Source: an uncultured Bacilli bacterium (GTDB taxonomy: Bacteria > Bacillota_I > Bacilli_A > RF39 > UBA660). From it: DNA of 32,438 bases. The translations under genes and the position numbers were made by a program. Where the stretch lies: assembly GCA_944332435.1 (NCBI GenBank), contig CALVJW010000013.1, forward strand, positions 1 to 32,438, in the 5' to 3' direction. Below the pieces are notes generated by a model. The model did not search any database. It was not told where the DNA came from and was given only the letters and a program-made list of their open reading frames with translations. Positions 17,523 to 25,459 of this stretch are shown piece after piece (position 1 is the stretch's first letter; every line of letters starts with the position of its first letter).

Positions 17523-18749
17523 ATGACTTTATTTGAAGAATTAAAATGGAGAGGACTTATTAAAGATATTAGTAGTCCTGAGTTAGAAGAAAAATTAAAC
17601 AAAGGTGGACTTACTTTTTATATTGGTACTGATCCAACTGGGGATAGTTTACATATTGGACACTATTCAACATTTTTAATTTCCAAACGTTTAAAACAAG
17701 CTGGTCATAATCCTATTTTATTAGTAGGAGGAGCAACCGGTTTAATCGGAGATCCTAGGCCTAGTGCTGAACGTGCAATGATTACAAAAGAAGAAGTAGC
17801 ACATAATTTTGAATGTTTGAAAAAGCAAGCACAAAATATTTTTGGATTCGAAGTTGTTAATAACTGGGATTGGTGTAAAGATATTAACTTTATTGACTTC
17901 TTAAGAGATTATGGAAAACACTTTAATGTTAATTATATGCTTAGTAAAGATATTGTATCAAGAAGATTAGAACAAGGAATCACTTATACAGAATTTTCTT
18001 ATATGATTATGCAAGCATTAGATTTTTTACACTTATATCAAACAAGAAATTGTGTAATGCAAGTAGCTGGTCAAGATCAATGGGGAAATATGACGGCTGG
18101 AATTGAATTAATCCGTAAAAAAATAGGGAAAGAAGCATATGCTTTTACTATGCCTCTTGTAACAAAAGCAGATGGGACTAAATTTGGTAAAAGTGAAGGA
18201 AAAGCAATTTGGCTAGATAAAAAGAAAACAACCCCATATGAAATGTATCAATTTTTAATTAATAGTGAAGATTCTAAAGTGATTGATTATTTAAAGACCT
18301 TAACCTTTTTATCAAGAGAAGAAATTGAAACATTAGAAAAATCAAATGAAATAGAGCCTCATCTTAGAAAAGCACATCAAGCATTAGCTAAAGCGGTAAT
18401 TACGGATTTACATGGGAAAGAAGAGTATGAAAACGCTTTAAGAATTAGCGAAGCATTATTTAGAGGTGATATTAAAAAACTTTCTTTGGATGAAATTAAA
18501 GTAGCATTCCAAGATGTACCAAGTTTTGAAATAACAGAGGAAGAAAACATCGTAGACTTTTTAGTAAATCATAAGATTGCTAGTTCGAAAAGAGAAGCTA
18601 GAGAATTTATTGGAGCTGGATCAATAACAGTGAATGGTGAAAAAGTAACAAACTTAGAAACGTCTGTTACAAAAGATATGGCGATTCATAAAGAAGCGGT
18701 TGTAGTACGTCGTGGTAAAAAGAAATATTATGTGGGGATATTTAAATAA
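17523..18749 (+). CDS. tyrS: Tyrosyl-tRNA synthetase
   Basis: TyrRS attaches tyrosine to tRNA-Tyr. The 408 residues include the class I HIGH motif (HIGH at 44-47, in the context GTDPTGDSLHIGH), the tyrosine-binding QVAGQDQWGNMTAG around 180-193 and the KFGKS signature at 220-224, which takes the place of KMSKS as usual in bacterial TyrRS. The C-terminal S4-like RNA-binding domain (~345-408) has KREAREFIGAGSITVNGEKV. It abuts deoC with no gap and depends on coupling, since the only upstream purine-rich site is weak. Transcription is controlled by the tyrosine T-box 0.7 kb upstream. Confidence 0.97.
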   Translation: MTLFEELKWRGLIKDISSPELEEKLNKGGLTFYIGTDPTGDSLHIGHYSTFLISKRLKQAGHNPILLVGGATGLIGDPRPSAERAMITKEEVAHNFECLKKQAQNIFGFEVVNNWDWCKDINFIDFLRDYGKHFNVNYMLSKDIVSRRLEQGITYTEFSYMIMQALDFLHLYQTRNCVMQVAGQDQWGNMTAGIELIRKKIGKEAYAFTMPLVTKADGTKFGKSEGKAIWLDKKKTTPYEMYQFLINSEDSKVIDYLKTLTFLSREEIETLEKSNEIEPHLRKAHQALAKAVITDLHGKEEYENALRISEALFRGDIKKLSLDEIKVAFQDVPSFEITEEENIVDFLVNHKIASSKREAREFIGAGSITVNGEKVTNLETSVTKDMAIHKEAVVVRRGKKKYYVGIFK

Positions 18750-18877
18750 GAATAAAGATGAAACTTACTTATTATGATTATGAAAAATGATTCGAAAAAA
18801 CAAAAGATACCATGGTAATTTTTAAAAAGAAGAATCAAGAACGATAAACATTTAAAAAAAATATTTTGCTTTATGAG

Positions 18878-18909
18878 AAAACGTCTATATGAAAAGTATT
18901 AGACGTTTT
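18878..18909 (+). terminator. Probable terminator after tyrS
   Basis: Ten-base perfect stem AAAACGTCTA (18878-18887) and TAGACGTTTT (18900-18909) with a 12-base loop. The T-run is short, so efficiency is uncertain. The flanking 18750-18877 is AT-rich with no gene that I can see. Confidence 0.55.
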
Positions 18910-18956
18910 AAATTTTGGAAAAATACTAGAAATTTTCACAGTTTCAAGTAAAAATA

Positions 18957-18965
18957 TGATATAAT
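18957..18965 (+). promoter_or_regulatory. Extended -10 promoter of the ATP-grasp gene
   Basis: TG at 18957-18958, one base, TATAAT at 18960-18965. A weak TTCACA at 18935-18940 could be -35 (19-bp spacing). The gene starts 23 bases downstream, after GGAGTG. Confidence 0.6.
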
Positions 18966-18988
18966 TTTGATAGTAATGGAGTGATAAA

Positions 18989-19996
18989 ATGGCAAAGGTT
19001 ATGTATCTTGTAAAAAGAATTAAAAATATGAATTATACAAAGATGTTTGAAGTTGCAAAGAAGGTATCACAAAAAACAAATCAAAATTATATGAAAGTGT
19101 TAATGGATATTATTGGGTGTGGACTTAAATATCAAGCTGGGTATCATGATTATTTAGAATTTGAATTTTATTTATTAAATAAAGAGGAAAGAAAGACATA
19201 TTTAACAAGAGGAATTAATAATGCAATTATAAAAAAATATAATAATAAAGATTCTTTTTATAAATTTGATGATAAAATTGAATTTAATAAAAAGTTTTCT
19301 CCATATTTAGGAAGAGATTGGGTTTATTTAAGGGAGATAAAAGGCGATGAATTCGTTAGTTTCTTAAAAAAGAAGAAAGCCATTATTGTAAAACCAGTAG
19401 ATGGTGAAGGTGGCGTAGGAATAGAAAAAATCAATATCAATAGTAAAACAGATGGAAAAAAACTATATCGTCAGCTTCGTAAATCAAATCAAGTGTTAGT
19501 GGAAGAATTTATTGCACAACATCCAGATATGAATGGATTGTATAAAAATGCCGTAAATACTTTGCGTTTATTTACTTTTATTAAAGATGGGAAAGTTACA
19601 TATTTACAAGGAATTTTAAAAATTGGAAATGGTGGAGTCGTTGATAATTTTTCTAGTGGTGGTATGTATACGTTTGTAAATCAAAATGGAAAAGTAATTG
19701 CTCCTGCGATTGATAAAGATGATAATGTTTATGAAAAGCATCCAAAAACAAAAACAGATATTGTTGGTTTTCAAGTTCCAATGTTTAAAGAAGCTATAAA
19801 ATTAGTGAAAGAAGCAGCAAAAGAAGTTCCAGAAATTGGTTATGTTGGATGGGATGTAGCAATTGGAAAAGAAAAGCCAATGATTATTGAAGGAAATTGT
19901 TTTCCAGGTGTGTTTCAACTTCGCCCAAGTTTTTCAAAAGATAAACAAGGAATTTTACCAAAATATCAAAAAGTTATGGATATTAAAACAAAATAA
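18989..19996 (+). CDS. ATP-grasp protein of the sugar-transfer-associated type
   Basis: This 335-residue protein with an ATP-grasp ligase fold matches the family often found near glycosyltransferases (sugar-transfer-associated ATP-grasp). It starts with a basic helical segment (MAKVMYLVKRIKNMNY). The ATP-binding lysine lies in IVKPVDGEGGVGIEKI (Lys135), the second ATP contact in VLVEEFIAQHPDMN (~171-184), an NTLRLFTFIKDGK segment follows (~190-203), and the metal-binding end is IIEGNCFPGVFQLRP (~297-311). ATP-grasp enzymes join a carboxylate to an amine through an acyl phosphate; the acceptor here is unknown. It has its own promoter and a bidirectional terminator, and no glycosyltransferase or capsule genes are nearby. 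Confidence 0.75.
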   Translation: MAKVMYLVKRIKNMNYTKMFEVAKKVSQKTNQNYMKVLMDIIGCGLKYQAGYHDYLEFEFYLLNKEERKTYLTRGINNAIIKKYNNKDSFYKFDDKIEFNKKFSPYLGRDWVYLREIKGDEFVSFLKKKKAIIVKPVDGEGGVGIEKININSKTDGKKLYRQLRKSNQVLVEEFIAQHPDMNGLYKNAVNTLRLFTFIKDGKVTYLQGILKIGNGGVVDNFSSGGMYTFVNQNGKVIAPAIDKDDNVYEKHPKTKTDIVGFQVPMFKEAIKLVKEAAKEVPEIGYVGWDVAIGKEKPMIIEGNCFPGVFQLRPSFSKDKQGILPKYQKVMDIKTK

Positions 19997-20025
19997 AGAT
20001 TCTAGTGAATTACTAGAATCTTTTT
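19996..20025. terminator. Bidirectional terminator between convergent genes
   Basis: AAGATTCTAGT (19996-20006) and ACTAGAATCTT (20012-20022), an 11-bp perfect stem with loop GAATT and a T-run on the plus strand. The minus-strand gene ends inside it, so it probably serves both directions. Confidence 0.85.
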
Positions 20026-20663
20026 GTTTTAGTATATTCTTTTGGTTTAGAATGAATTTCAAAAACAGTATTTTGTTTCTCACAAAAATCTTTTACGTCA
20101 TTTTGTTTTATTAATTCTTCAGATATAGTATGAGCTTCAATAGTGATACTATCATCTATATTTACTGTCTTTCTTTTTTGTAAGGCATAAGAGATAATTT
20201 GTTCTAAAGTATTAAATTCTTTTTCTAATTCTAATTTGCGAATTTCTTTTCCATATTCAATCATTTTATTGTTTAGTGGTAAAACATGGTTATTAATTTT
20301 TTTAGTAATGATACAATTTAAAGTTATGATAGAGATTATAACTGGTATGATATTAATTGATGGTGCAAATAATATTATAATGATTAAAATTCCTACTGTA
20401 ATTATAGTTCCAAGTCCAAGTCCTACAAAAATACTAAATAGATGTGTTACTAATGTTAGAGTTTTAATTCTTTTTAAATATGGCTTCCATTTTGCTTCTA
20501 AAAATAGTTTTTTATATTCTTCAAAAGTTTTTATTGTTTCTTCTTGCTTTTTTAGGTAATAAGTATTTAAAGGATCTAATTCTTTTAATTCTTCCATTTG
20601 TTTATGTAAGTTTGTTTGTTTTATTTCATATTCTTTTATTAATTTTTCTATTTTTTTCATCAT
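20013..20663 (-). CDS. Hypothetical membrane protein with an N-terminal coiled coil
   Basis: I do not recognise a family. The 216 residues start with a charged helical segment (residues ~1-60, rich in K and E with a coiled-coil pattern). Then come two adjacent hydrophobic spans, roughly 72-98 and 100-117 (GLGLGTIITVGILIIIILF and INIIPVIISIITLNCI), then a second charged helical region and a polar tail. The likely topology is two helices with both ends in the cytoplasm. A ribosome-binding site AAAGGAG lies upstream; two consecutive ATGs (20663 and 20660) are possible starts, and the second has the better spacing. It converges on the ATP-grasp gene. The composition matches the neighbours, so there is no sign of transfer. 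Confidence 0.7.
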   Translation of the reverse strand: MMKKIEKLIKEYEIKQTNLHKQMEELKELDPLNTYYLKKQEETIKTFEEYKKLFLEAKWKPYLKRIKTLTLVTHLFSIFVGLGLGTIITVGILIIIILFAPSINIIPVIISIITLNCIITKKINNHVLPLNNKMIEYGKEIRKLELEKEFNTLEQIISYALQKRKTVNIDDSITIEAHTISEELIKQNDVKDFCEKQNTVFEIHSKPKEYTKTKRF

Positions 20664-20712
20664 GTATCTCCTTTTGATAACTTATATTATAATATCATTG
20701 CTTTTTTGTCAA

Positions 20713-20740
20713 TAAAAAAATCCCATACGGGAATTTTTTT
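20713..20740 (-). terminator. Terminator after rpsD
   Basis: On the minus strand a short GC stem, TTCCCGTATGGGAT region, is flanked by A-rich and T-rich runs (AAAAAAATTCCC ... GGGATTTTTTTATT). It overlaps the rpsD stop. Confidence 0.75.
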
Positions 20741-21338
20741 ATCGGTTGTAGAATTCTACTACCAATGCTTCGTCGATTTCACTATTTAATTCGCTTCTTT
20801 CTGGATATCTAACATAAGTACCACTCATATTAGCTTCATCATAAGTAACGAATTCAACACGGTTGTGAACTGCTTCTAAAGCTTCTTTAACAGCTTTGTG
20901 ATCTTTACTATTTTCTTTAATAGCAATTACATCACCTGGTTTACATCTGTATGATGGGATATTAACTTTTTTACCATTAACAGTGATATGTCCGTGGTTA
21001 ACAAGTTGTCTTGCTCCATTTCTAGTTGTAGCAAATCCTAATCTGTAAACTAAGTTATCTAATCTACTTTCTAATAATTTAAAGAAATCTTCACCATGAA
21101 CACCTTTTAATTTACCAGCATCAATGAAAGTTTTCTTAAATTGTTTTTCATTTAATCCGTACATAAATCTTAATTTTTGTTTTTCTTGTAATTGTGTACC
21201 ATAGTTAGATAATTTTTTCTTACGTCCTTGTCCGTGTTGCCCTGGAGCGTAAGCTCTTTTTAGGTCTTTACCATTTTCTAAAGTAGAGAAACCTAAACGA
21301 CGTGATTTTCTGTTTTTTGGTCCAGTATATCTTGACAT
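20739..21338 (-). CDS. rpsD: 30S ribosomal protein S4
   Basis: S4 is a primary 16S rRNA-binding protein of the small subunit and also represses its own synthesis. The 199 residues begin [16 protein letters not shown], with [15 protein letters not shown] in the N-terminal basic region, and the S4 domain (~90-155) shows [33 protein letters not shown]. It ends with [21 protein letters not shown]. The ribosome-binding site AAGGAGG lies directly upstream. It is transcribed alone, divergently from ezrA, from a consensus promoter, and has a structured 5' leader, as is known for Firmicute rpsD. Confidence 0.97.
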   Translation of the reverse strand: MSRYTGPKNRKSRRLGFSTLENGKDLKRAYAPGQHGQGRKKKLSNYGTQLQEKQKLRFMYGLNEKQFKKTFIDAGKLKGVHGEDFFKLLESRLDNLVYRLGFATTRNGARQLVNHGHITVNGKKVNIPSYRCKPGDVIAIKENSKDHKAVKEALEAVHNRVEFVTYDEANMSGTYVRYPERSELNSEIDEALVVEFYNR

Positions 21339-21358
21339 CTTCTTCCTCCTTCTAATCT

Positions 21359-21497
21359 CATGTGATTATGAAGGTTATTTTGCCAAATAATAGGGTGTTT
21401 ATCCTATATCTTCGCTTTGCAGCTAAAGTTACTAGTATACCAAATCTGGTGATAAACACGTTATCATTTTCAAAATAACGCTGCTTTCTGTCACATG
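21359..21497 (-). promoter_or_regulatory. rpsD leader, S4-type autoregulatory RNA
   Basis: The 5' untranslated region of rpsD folds into nested helices visible as perfect inverted repeats: CATGTGA (21359-21365) with TCACATG (21491-21497), GTTATTTTG (21374-21382) with CAAAATAAC (21471-21479), and GTGTTTATC (21395-21403) with GATAAACAC (21451-21459). An inner loop of about 47 bases remains. This matches the position and general form of the Firmicute S4 leader, to which free S4 binds to shut off translation. Identity is inferred from position and folding; I could not compare it with a covariance model. Confidence 0.75.
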
Positions 21498-21504
21498 CAT
21501 TAAG

Positions 21505-21533
21505 ATTATATTATTTTTCCCTTGAAAAGTCAA
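21505..21533 (-). promoter_or_regulatory. Sigma-A promoter of rpsD
   Basis: Read on the minus strand: -35 TTGACT (21533-21528), exact 17-base spacer, -10 TATAAT (21510-21505). Near consensus, no TG extension. Transcription would start just before the first leader helix. Confidence 0.85.
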
Positions 21534-21611
21534 GGGTTCTTACCATTATATTTATCCGGTTAGAAAATAATATCAAAAAGAGTGCAAAAAATGTAGAAAG
21601 TGTGGTAGAAT

Positions 21612-21617
21612 TATAAT
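21612..21617 (+). promoter_or_regulatory. Candidate -10 of the ezrA promoter
   Basis: TATAAT at 21612-21617, 14 bases before the ezrA ATG. I see no convincing -35 and no TG extension, so the exact promoter is uncertain. Confidence 0.35.
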
Positions 21618-21631
21618 AGCGAGGTGAGAGA

Positions 21632-23350
21632 ATGAACAATATTGTGTTAATTTTAGTAGCATTATATTTGATTGCAGTAGTCGCAATTGTTGTTACATTG
21701 ACTTTACTTCAAAAAAATAAGAATAAAAAATATAAGAAAAAACTGGAAAATTTAGAATATGAGAAGAATACGATTGATAGTGCACCAATTATGCCAGAAC
21801 TATCAAAAATTGAATCTTATTTAAAAAATGATAAATTAGAAGCAATGTATCAAGAATGGAAGAGAAGACTAGATGATATTAAAGGAAATCAAATTCCTAA
21901 AGTAACTGATATGTTGTTAGAGGCCGATTACTCTTTATCAAAAATGGATTATAAAAGTACACTTTATAAAATTGCTAAACTAGAAATGGAATTATATAAA
22001 GTAAAGGCGAATAGTGAGTTTTTATTAAATGAAATTAAAGAAATTACAACGAGTGAAGAACGCAATCGTGCCATTATTACCAAATTAAAAGCACAATATC
22101 GTGAATTATATAAAAAGTTTACAGAGGAAAAACTTAGTTATGGTGACTTAGCAACTAATGTGACATTGCAGTTTGAAAATATTGCAAAACGATTTGAAGA
22201 TTTTGAAATTGTCATGGAAGCTAATCAGTATACAGAAGTAACACAGATTATTAAAGCAATTGATGATATGCTAAAACATATGGAAATTGTTGTAACAGAG
22301 TTGCCAGATATTATTTTACTTGCGACTAGTATTTTACCAAAGAAAATTGAAGAGATTAAACAAACTTATGATAAGATGGTAAAACAAGGATATCCTCTAG
22401 ATTATTTAAATGTTGAGTATAATATTGAAGAAGCAAATAAAAAAATGAACGATATTATGGATCGTGCAAAAGTATTAAACTTGGAAGATAGTTTATTTGA
22501 ATTGAAAGTACTAGTTGATTATTTTGAATCTATTTTCAATGATTTTGAAAAAGAAGATGTTGATCGTAGTAATTATGAAGAATTAAATGAAATGTTCCAA
22601 GAAAAATTAAATCGTATTAATAAAGTAGTTGGCGATATCTTTGAGCAATTAGATGAAATTAAAACAGGGTATAATTTATCCAAAGCAGATATTAATTTAT
22701 TAAATGAAATTAAGAGCGAACTAGATGTTTTGAATAATGATTATAAAATTTTAATGTCGCATACCGGGAATCATACCTTTGCATATTCTAAGTTGACAAA
22801 GGAAATTGAAAATTTAGTGATTCGTCTTGCCGATATTGAAGAAAACTTAGATACTTCGTTAGAATCAATTGGAACAATGAAAGAAGACGAAGTTCGTGCA
22901 CGTCAACAATTAGAAGAAGTAAAAGTAATTTTACGTGATGCAAAATCTAAAATTCGTGATTATAATTTACCAGTTATTCCTAGATCATATTATATAGAGT
23001 TAAAAGAGGCAGGAGCAGCAATTCGAGAAATTGTAATTGAGTTAGAGAAAAAACCAATCACAATTAGTACGTTAAATACACGTGTTGATACTGCAAGAGA
23101 TTTAGTTTTAAAGTTATTTAGTACTACAAAAGAAATGATGAAAACAGCAATGTTTGCGGAAATGGCCATTGTTTATGGAAATCGATATAGAACTTCAATA
23201 GAAGGTTTAGATAGTAATTTAACACATGCAGAAATGTTATTTTATAAAGGAGAATATAAGAAGTCGTTAGAACTTACAATTAATTGTTTAAATAGAATTG
23301 AACCTGGAATTTACGATAAATTATTAAAATTTTATTCTGACGAAAAATAG
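21632..23350 (+). CDS. ezrA: Septation ring formation regulator EzrA
   Basis: EzrA is a membrane-anchored spectrin-like protein that restrains FtsZ polymerisation away from mid-cell and takes part in divisome assembly. The 572 residues (family about 560-570) start with a single transmembrane helix (residues ~4-26) and a lysine-rich cytoplasmic stretch, followed by long coiled-coil triple-helix repeats to the end. Segments such as EWKRRLDDIKGNQIPKVTDM and GYPLDYLNVEYNIEE resemble EzrA sequences. The ribosome-binding site GAGGTGAG precedes ATG 21632. It stands divergent to rpsD, the same neighbourhood as in Bacillus. Confidence 0.94.
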   Translation: MNNIVLILVALYLIAVVAIVVTLTLLQKNKNKKYKKKLENLEYEKNTIDSAPIMPELSKIESYLKNDKLEAMYQEWKRRLDDIKGNQIPKVTDMLLEADYSLSKMDYKSTLYKIAKLEMELYKVKANSEFLLNEIKEITTSEERNRAIITKLKAQYRELYKKFTEEKLSYGDLATNVTLQFENIAKRFEDFEIVMEANQYTEVTQIIKAIDDMLKHMEIVVTELPDIILLATSILPKKIEEIKQTYDKMVKQGYPLDYLNVEYNIEEANKKMNDIMDRAKVLNLEDSLFELKVLVDYFESIFNDFEKEDVDRSNYEELNEMFQEKLNRINKVVGDIFEQLDEIKTGYNLSKADINLLNEIKSELDVLNNDYKILMSHTGNHTFAYSKLTKEIENLVIRLADIEENLDTSLESIGTMKEDEVRARQQLEEVKVILRDAKSKIRDYNLPVIPRSYYIELKEAGAAIREIVIELEKKPITISTLNTRVDTARDLVLKLFSTTKEMMKTAMFAEMAIVYGNRYRTSIEGLDSNLTHAEMLFYKGEYKKSLELTINCLNRIEPGIYDKLLKFYSDEK

Positions 23351-23491
23351 AAATTATAATATCTTTAAAGTTCACAATAGATAAAAAATATTATTAAAAT
23401 ATTGCAGTTGTGATAAGTAGTAAAACTTTTATGAAAAATATGATAAAGAATTACGGAAATAATTATATTCTGAATTAAACAACAAAGAAAT

Positions 23492-23530
23492 AAAAAATAC
23501 GTTTGTTATAACAACAAGCGTATTTTTTGT
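23492..23530 (+). terminator. Terminator 140 bases after ezrA
   Basis: A strong stem pairs AAAAAATACGTTTGTT (23492-23507) with AACAAGCGTATTTTTT (23513-23528), with one wobble pair, loop of 5 bases and T-run. The 140 bases between the ezrA stop and this hairpin contain no gene. Confidence 0.8.
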
Positions 23531-23560
23531 TTTTTTGATATATATCTTGTTTTTTAACAT

Positions 23561-23733
23561 CTAGATTATTTTGAGAGTGATAAAAATGATTCTCTTTTTT
23601 TTAAGTAATTCATTATGCGATATACCTATTGAACTCAATAAAGTTTCATTAGTATTATCTTTTGTGGAATTATCTATAATATCCCTCGCTTAACTACTGC
23701 ATATTTTTCAATATAGTTCAAAATTTTTGATTT
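23561..23733 (-). pseudogene. Short decayed coding relic, family unknown
   Basis: On the minus strand two fragments join across a one-base frameshift near 23690: first a segment ending IEKYAVVK, then ARDIIDNSTKDNTNETLLSS and GISHNELLKKK. The joined peptide has normal amino acid composition for a soluble protein, unlike the surrounding AT-rich noise, but both frames are broken by stops and upstream fragments are even more decayed. I recognise no family. The true boundary on the left may be 23603, because a plus-strand hairpin begins there. Confidence 0.3.
23573..23602 (+). terminator. Second terminator-like hairpin downstream of ezrA
   Basis: GAGAGTGAT (23573-23581) pairs imperfectly with ATGATTCTC (23586-23594) and eight T follow. 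It is only about 45 bases after the previous terminator, so it is either a backup or the remains of another transcript. Confidence 0.55.
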
Positions 23734-24028
23734 TTATTATTATGTTTTTTGTCAAAATTTTAATTTTTTTAACTGATTAATTTTTTCTTCCACTTAATTA
23801 CCTGTTTTAATAACTTTCATTCTTTCAGTTTTTAAATAGCAAAAAATGTAGACAGTTATTTTGTTATTACTTATCTTATAACTTCACATTTTTGTTAGTA
23901 ATAATTAAACCGTAATTTTGACATTCTACGTCAACTGTCATAGTTCCACGAGTTATACGTTATAATATACTTTTTTGTAAATAGGTACATTTATTATAAA
24001 TATTTAAGTAATAATAACTACTGACTCA
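23734..24028. other. AT-rich region without an intact gene
   Basis: Very AT-rich, with many stops in all frames. Minus-strand fragments such as MTVDVECQNYGLIITNKNVK (about 23930-23872) suggest further coding remains but end quickly. Nothing else is recognisable. Confidence 0.4.
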
Positions 24029-24058
24029 TTGAATTATACTATATTTTTATGATATAAT
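24029..24058 (+). promoter_or_regulatory. Promoter of the Nudix gene
   Basis: -35 TTGAAT (24029-24034), 18-base spacer, -10 TATAAT (24053-24058), with TG at 24050-24051 (extended -10). The leader to the gene is about 90 bases. Confidence 0.65.
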
Positions 24059-24154
24059 TTTAATGGAAGTTTAGCCGAAAAATAAGAATTTATTAAATAT
24101 ATTAAATTTTGTTCAAATTTTGATAACTATGGTGTTTTGAACGGAGTGAAAGCG

Positions 24155-24694
24155 ATGGAAGGTTTTATGGATGAAATGATAGATGTTTTAGATTCTAAAA
24201 CAGGAGCAAAAACAGGAGAAATAATTTCAAAAAATGAAGCACATAAAAATGGGGTGTGGCATGGTTCTATTCATTTATTAATTGTTAATAAAGATAAGAC
24301 TAAAACTCTATTACAAAAAAGATGTGCTGATAAAAAATTATATCCTAACACTTGGGATATTGCTGTGGGTGGCCATATATCAAGTGGTGAAGATGCTAAA
24401 ATATCCGTTGAAAGAGAATTAGAAGAAGAATTAGGTTTAAATCCTAATGATTATAAAATTGAATTTTTAACTAGTGTAAAAGAATCCTTAATAAATGGTG
24501 GAGTTAACAGTAATGAATTTGTTCATATTTTTATAATATACGATGATATTAATATTAATGAAATAACATTACAAAAAGAAGAAGTTAGTGGAGTTAAATG
24601 GGTAGATAAAAATGAATTAAATTATTTTATTGATAACAATTTAATGTTGCCACATGTTGAGGAATATAAAATTTTAAATGAAATTTTAAAATAA
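24155..24694 (+). CDS. Nudix hydrolase, isopentenyl-diphosphate-isomerase-like
   Basis: This 179-residue Nudix protein hydrolyses an X-linked nucleoside diphosphate or a similar substrate. The Nudix box is complete: G-HISSG-E-DAKISVE-RE-L-EE-E-LG-L, which fits GX5EX7REUXEEXGU, around residues 74-96. The N terminus MIDVLDSKTGAKTGE and the RCADKKLYPNTWDIAVGGH segment are typical of the IDI-like/YfcD group of Nudix proteins. I chose ATG 24155 because GGAGTG (24143-24148) lies six bases upstream; the frame extends back to a TTG at 24137 without signals. It is the only intact gene in the relic zone between ezrA and thiI. The substrate is unknown. Confidence 0.85.
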   Translation: MEGFMDEMIDVLDSKTGAKTGEIISKNEAHKNGVWHGSIHLLIVNKDKTKTLLQKRCADKKLYPNTWDIAVGGHISSGEDAKISVERELEEELGLNPNDYKIEFLTSVKESLINGGVNSNEFVHIFIIYDDININEITLQKEEVSGVKWVDKNELNYFIDNNLMLPHVEEYKILNEILK

Positions 24695-24817
24695 AAAATA
24701 ATTTTGCTTGACTTTATGCCTTGCTAAAATTATGTTTAAAAGGTTCTAAAAAAGGAATTTCACTTTATTGGCTCTGCCGATAGTGTAGTGTGTTACCGTT
24801 TTGAAAAAGAGGTTTAT

Positions 24818-24849
24818 AAATCGAGCATTTGAAATTTGCTCGATTTTTT
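24818..24849. terminator. Terminator after the Nudix gene
   Basis: AAATCGAGCA (24818-24827) and TGCTCGATTT (24837-24846), a 10-bp perfect stem, with loop of 9 bases and a T-run to 24849. It is nearly symmetric, so it could also act on minus-strand transcription from the relic at 24882. Confidence 0.8.
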
Positions 24850-24881
24850 CTACATATCAAAATTTCTGTCATCATAATCAT

Positions 24882-25369
24882 CTAATTGGAATATAAATAA
24901 TCATTTATTTCTTGTTCTTTAGAAGTATTATTCGTTATATCATTCAAATCGAAATTATCATATAAATTTTGTGTATAATATTCTCTTAACTCTGATACAA
25001 CATCATTTTTATTTTTTTCAGTTTTTATTTTAGGTAATCTACGAAAGAAGTGTTTTAAAGTTTGTAAAATATTATGAATGATATTATGAAGTCGATTATT
25101 TTCTTTTTGTAATTTTTCATTTTGATATTTTAGTTTTTTAACTTCATCTTGAATATTTCTTTTTTTCGTTTTCTAAATCTTAATATTTAATTTTCTTATT
25201 ATAACTATTAATAAAAATATCATCACATTCTTGAAATATTAAAAAATCATTATTTTTAATATTTTCATTTTCAAAAGTATATTTAACACAAGAAAATCCT
25301 ACATATTATTTCAATCTTTCTTTCTAGTTCTTCATTTATCTTTAATTCTTTAGTTTCTATTGTTAACAT
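24882..25369 (-). pseudogene. Decayed reverse-strand gene with a coiled-coil C terminus, possibly a mobilization (Mob/Pre-type) protein
   Basis: The minus strand carries consecutive fragments in shifting frames. The first starts at ATG 25369 (MLTIETKELKINEELERKIE). The second reads VGFSCVKYTFENENIK and continues to IFQECDDIFINSYNKKIKY. The third is a long C-terminal piece with KKLKYQNEKLQKENNRLHN, IIHNILQTLKHFFRR and DVVSELREYYTQNLYDN, ending at 24882. At least two frameshifts separate them. A leucine-zipper-like coiled coil followed by TLKHFFR resembles, from memory, the tails of plasmid recombination/MobV proteins; this is only a suggestion. The catalytic N-terminal domain is missing. Confidence 0.5.
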
Positions 25370-25398
25370 ATATAATCACTTTCACTTTCTTAAATAAC

Positions 25399-25422
25399 AA
25401 AAAAAACTAACATTTCTGTTAG
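25399..25422 (-). terminator. Minus-strand terminator between the two relic genes
   Basis: Minus strand: CTAACA, loop GAAA, TGTTAG, then a run of eight T (25422 down to 25399). It lies just after the frameshifted gene at 25460-25878 and before the mob-like relic. Confidence 0.85.
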
Positions 25423-25459
25423 CAATTTATTATTCTCGAATAAAAAATTGGAGTAACTA

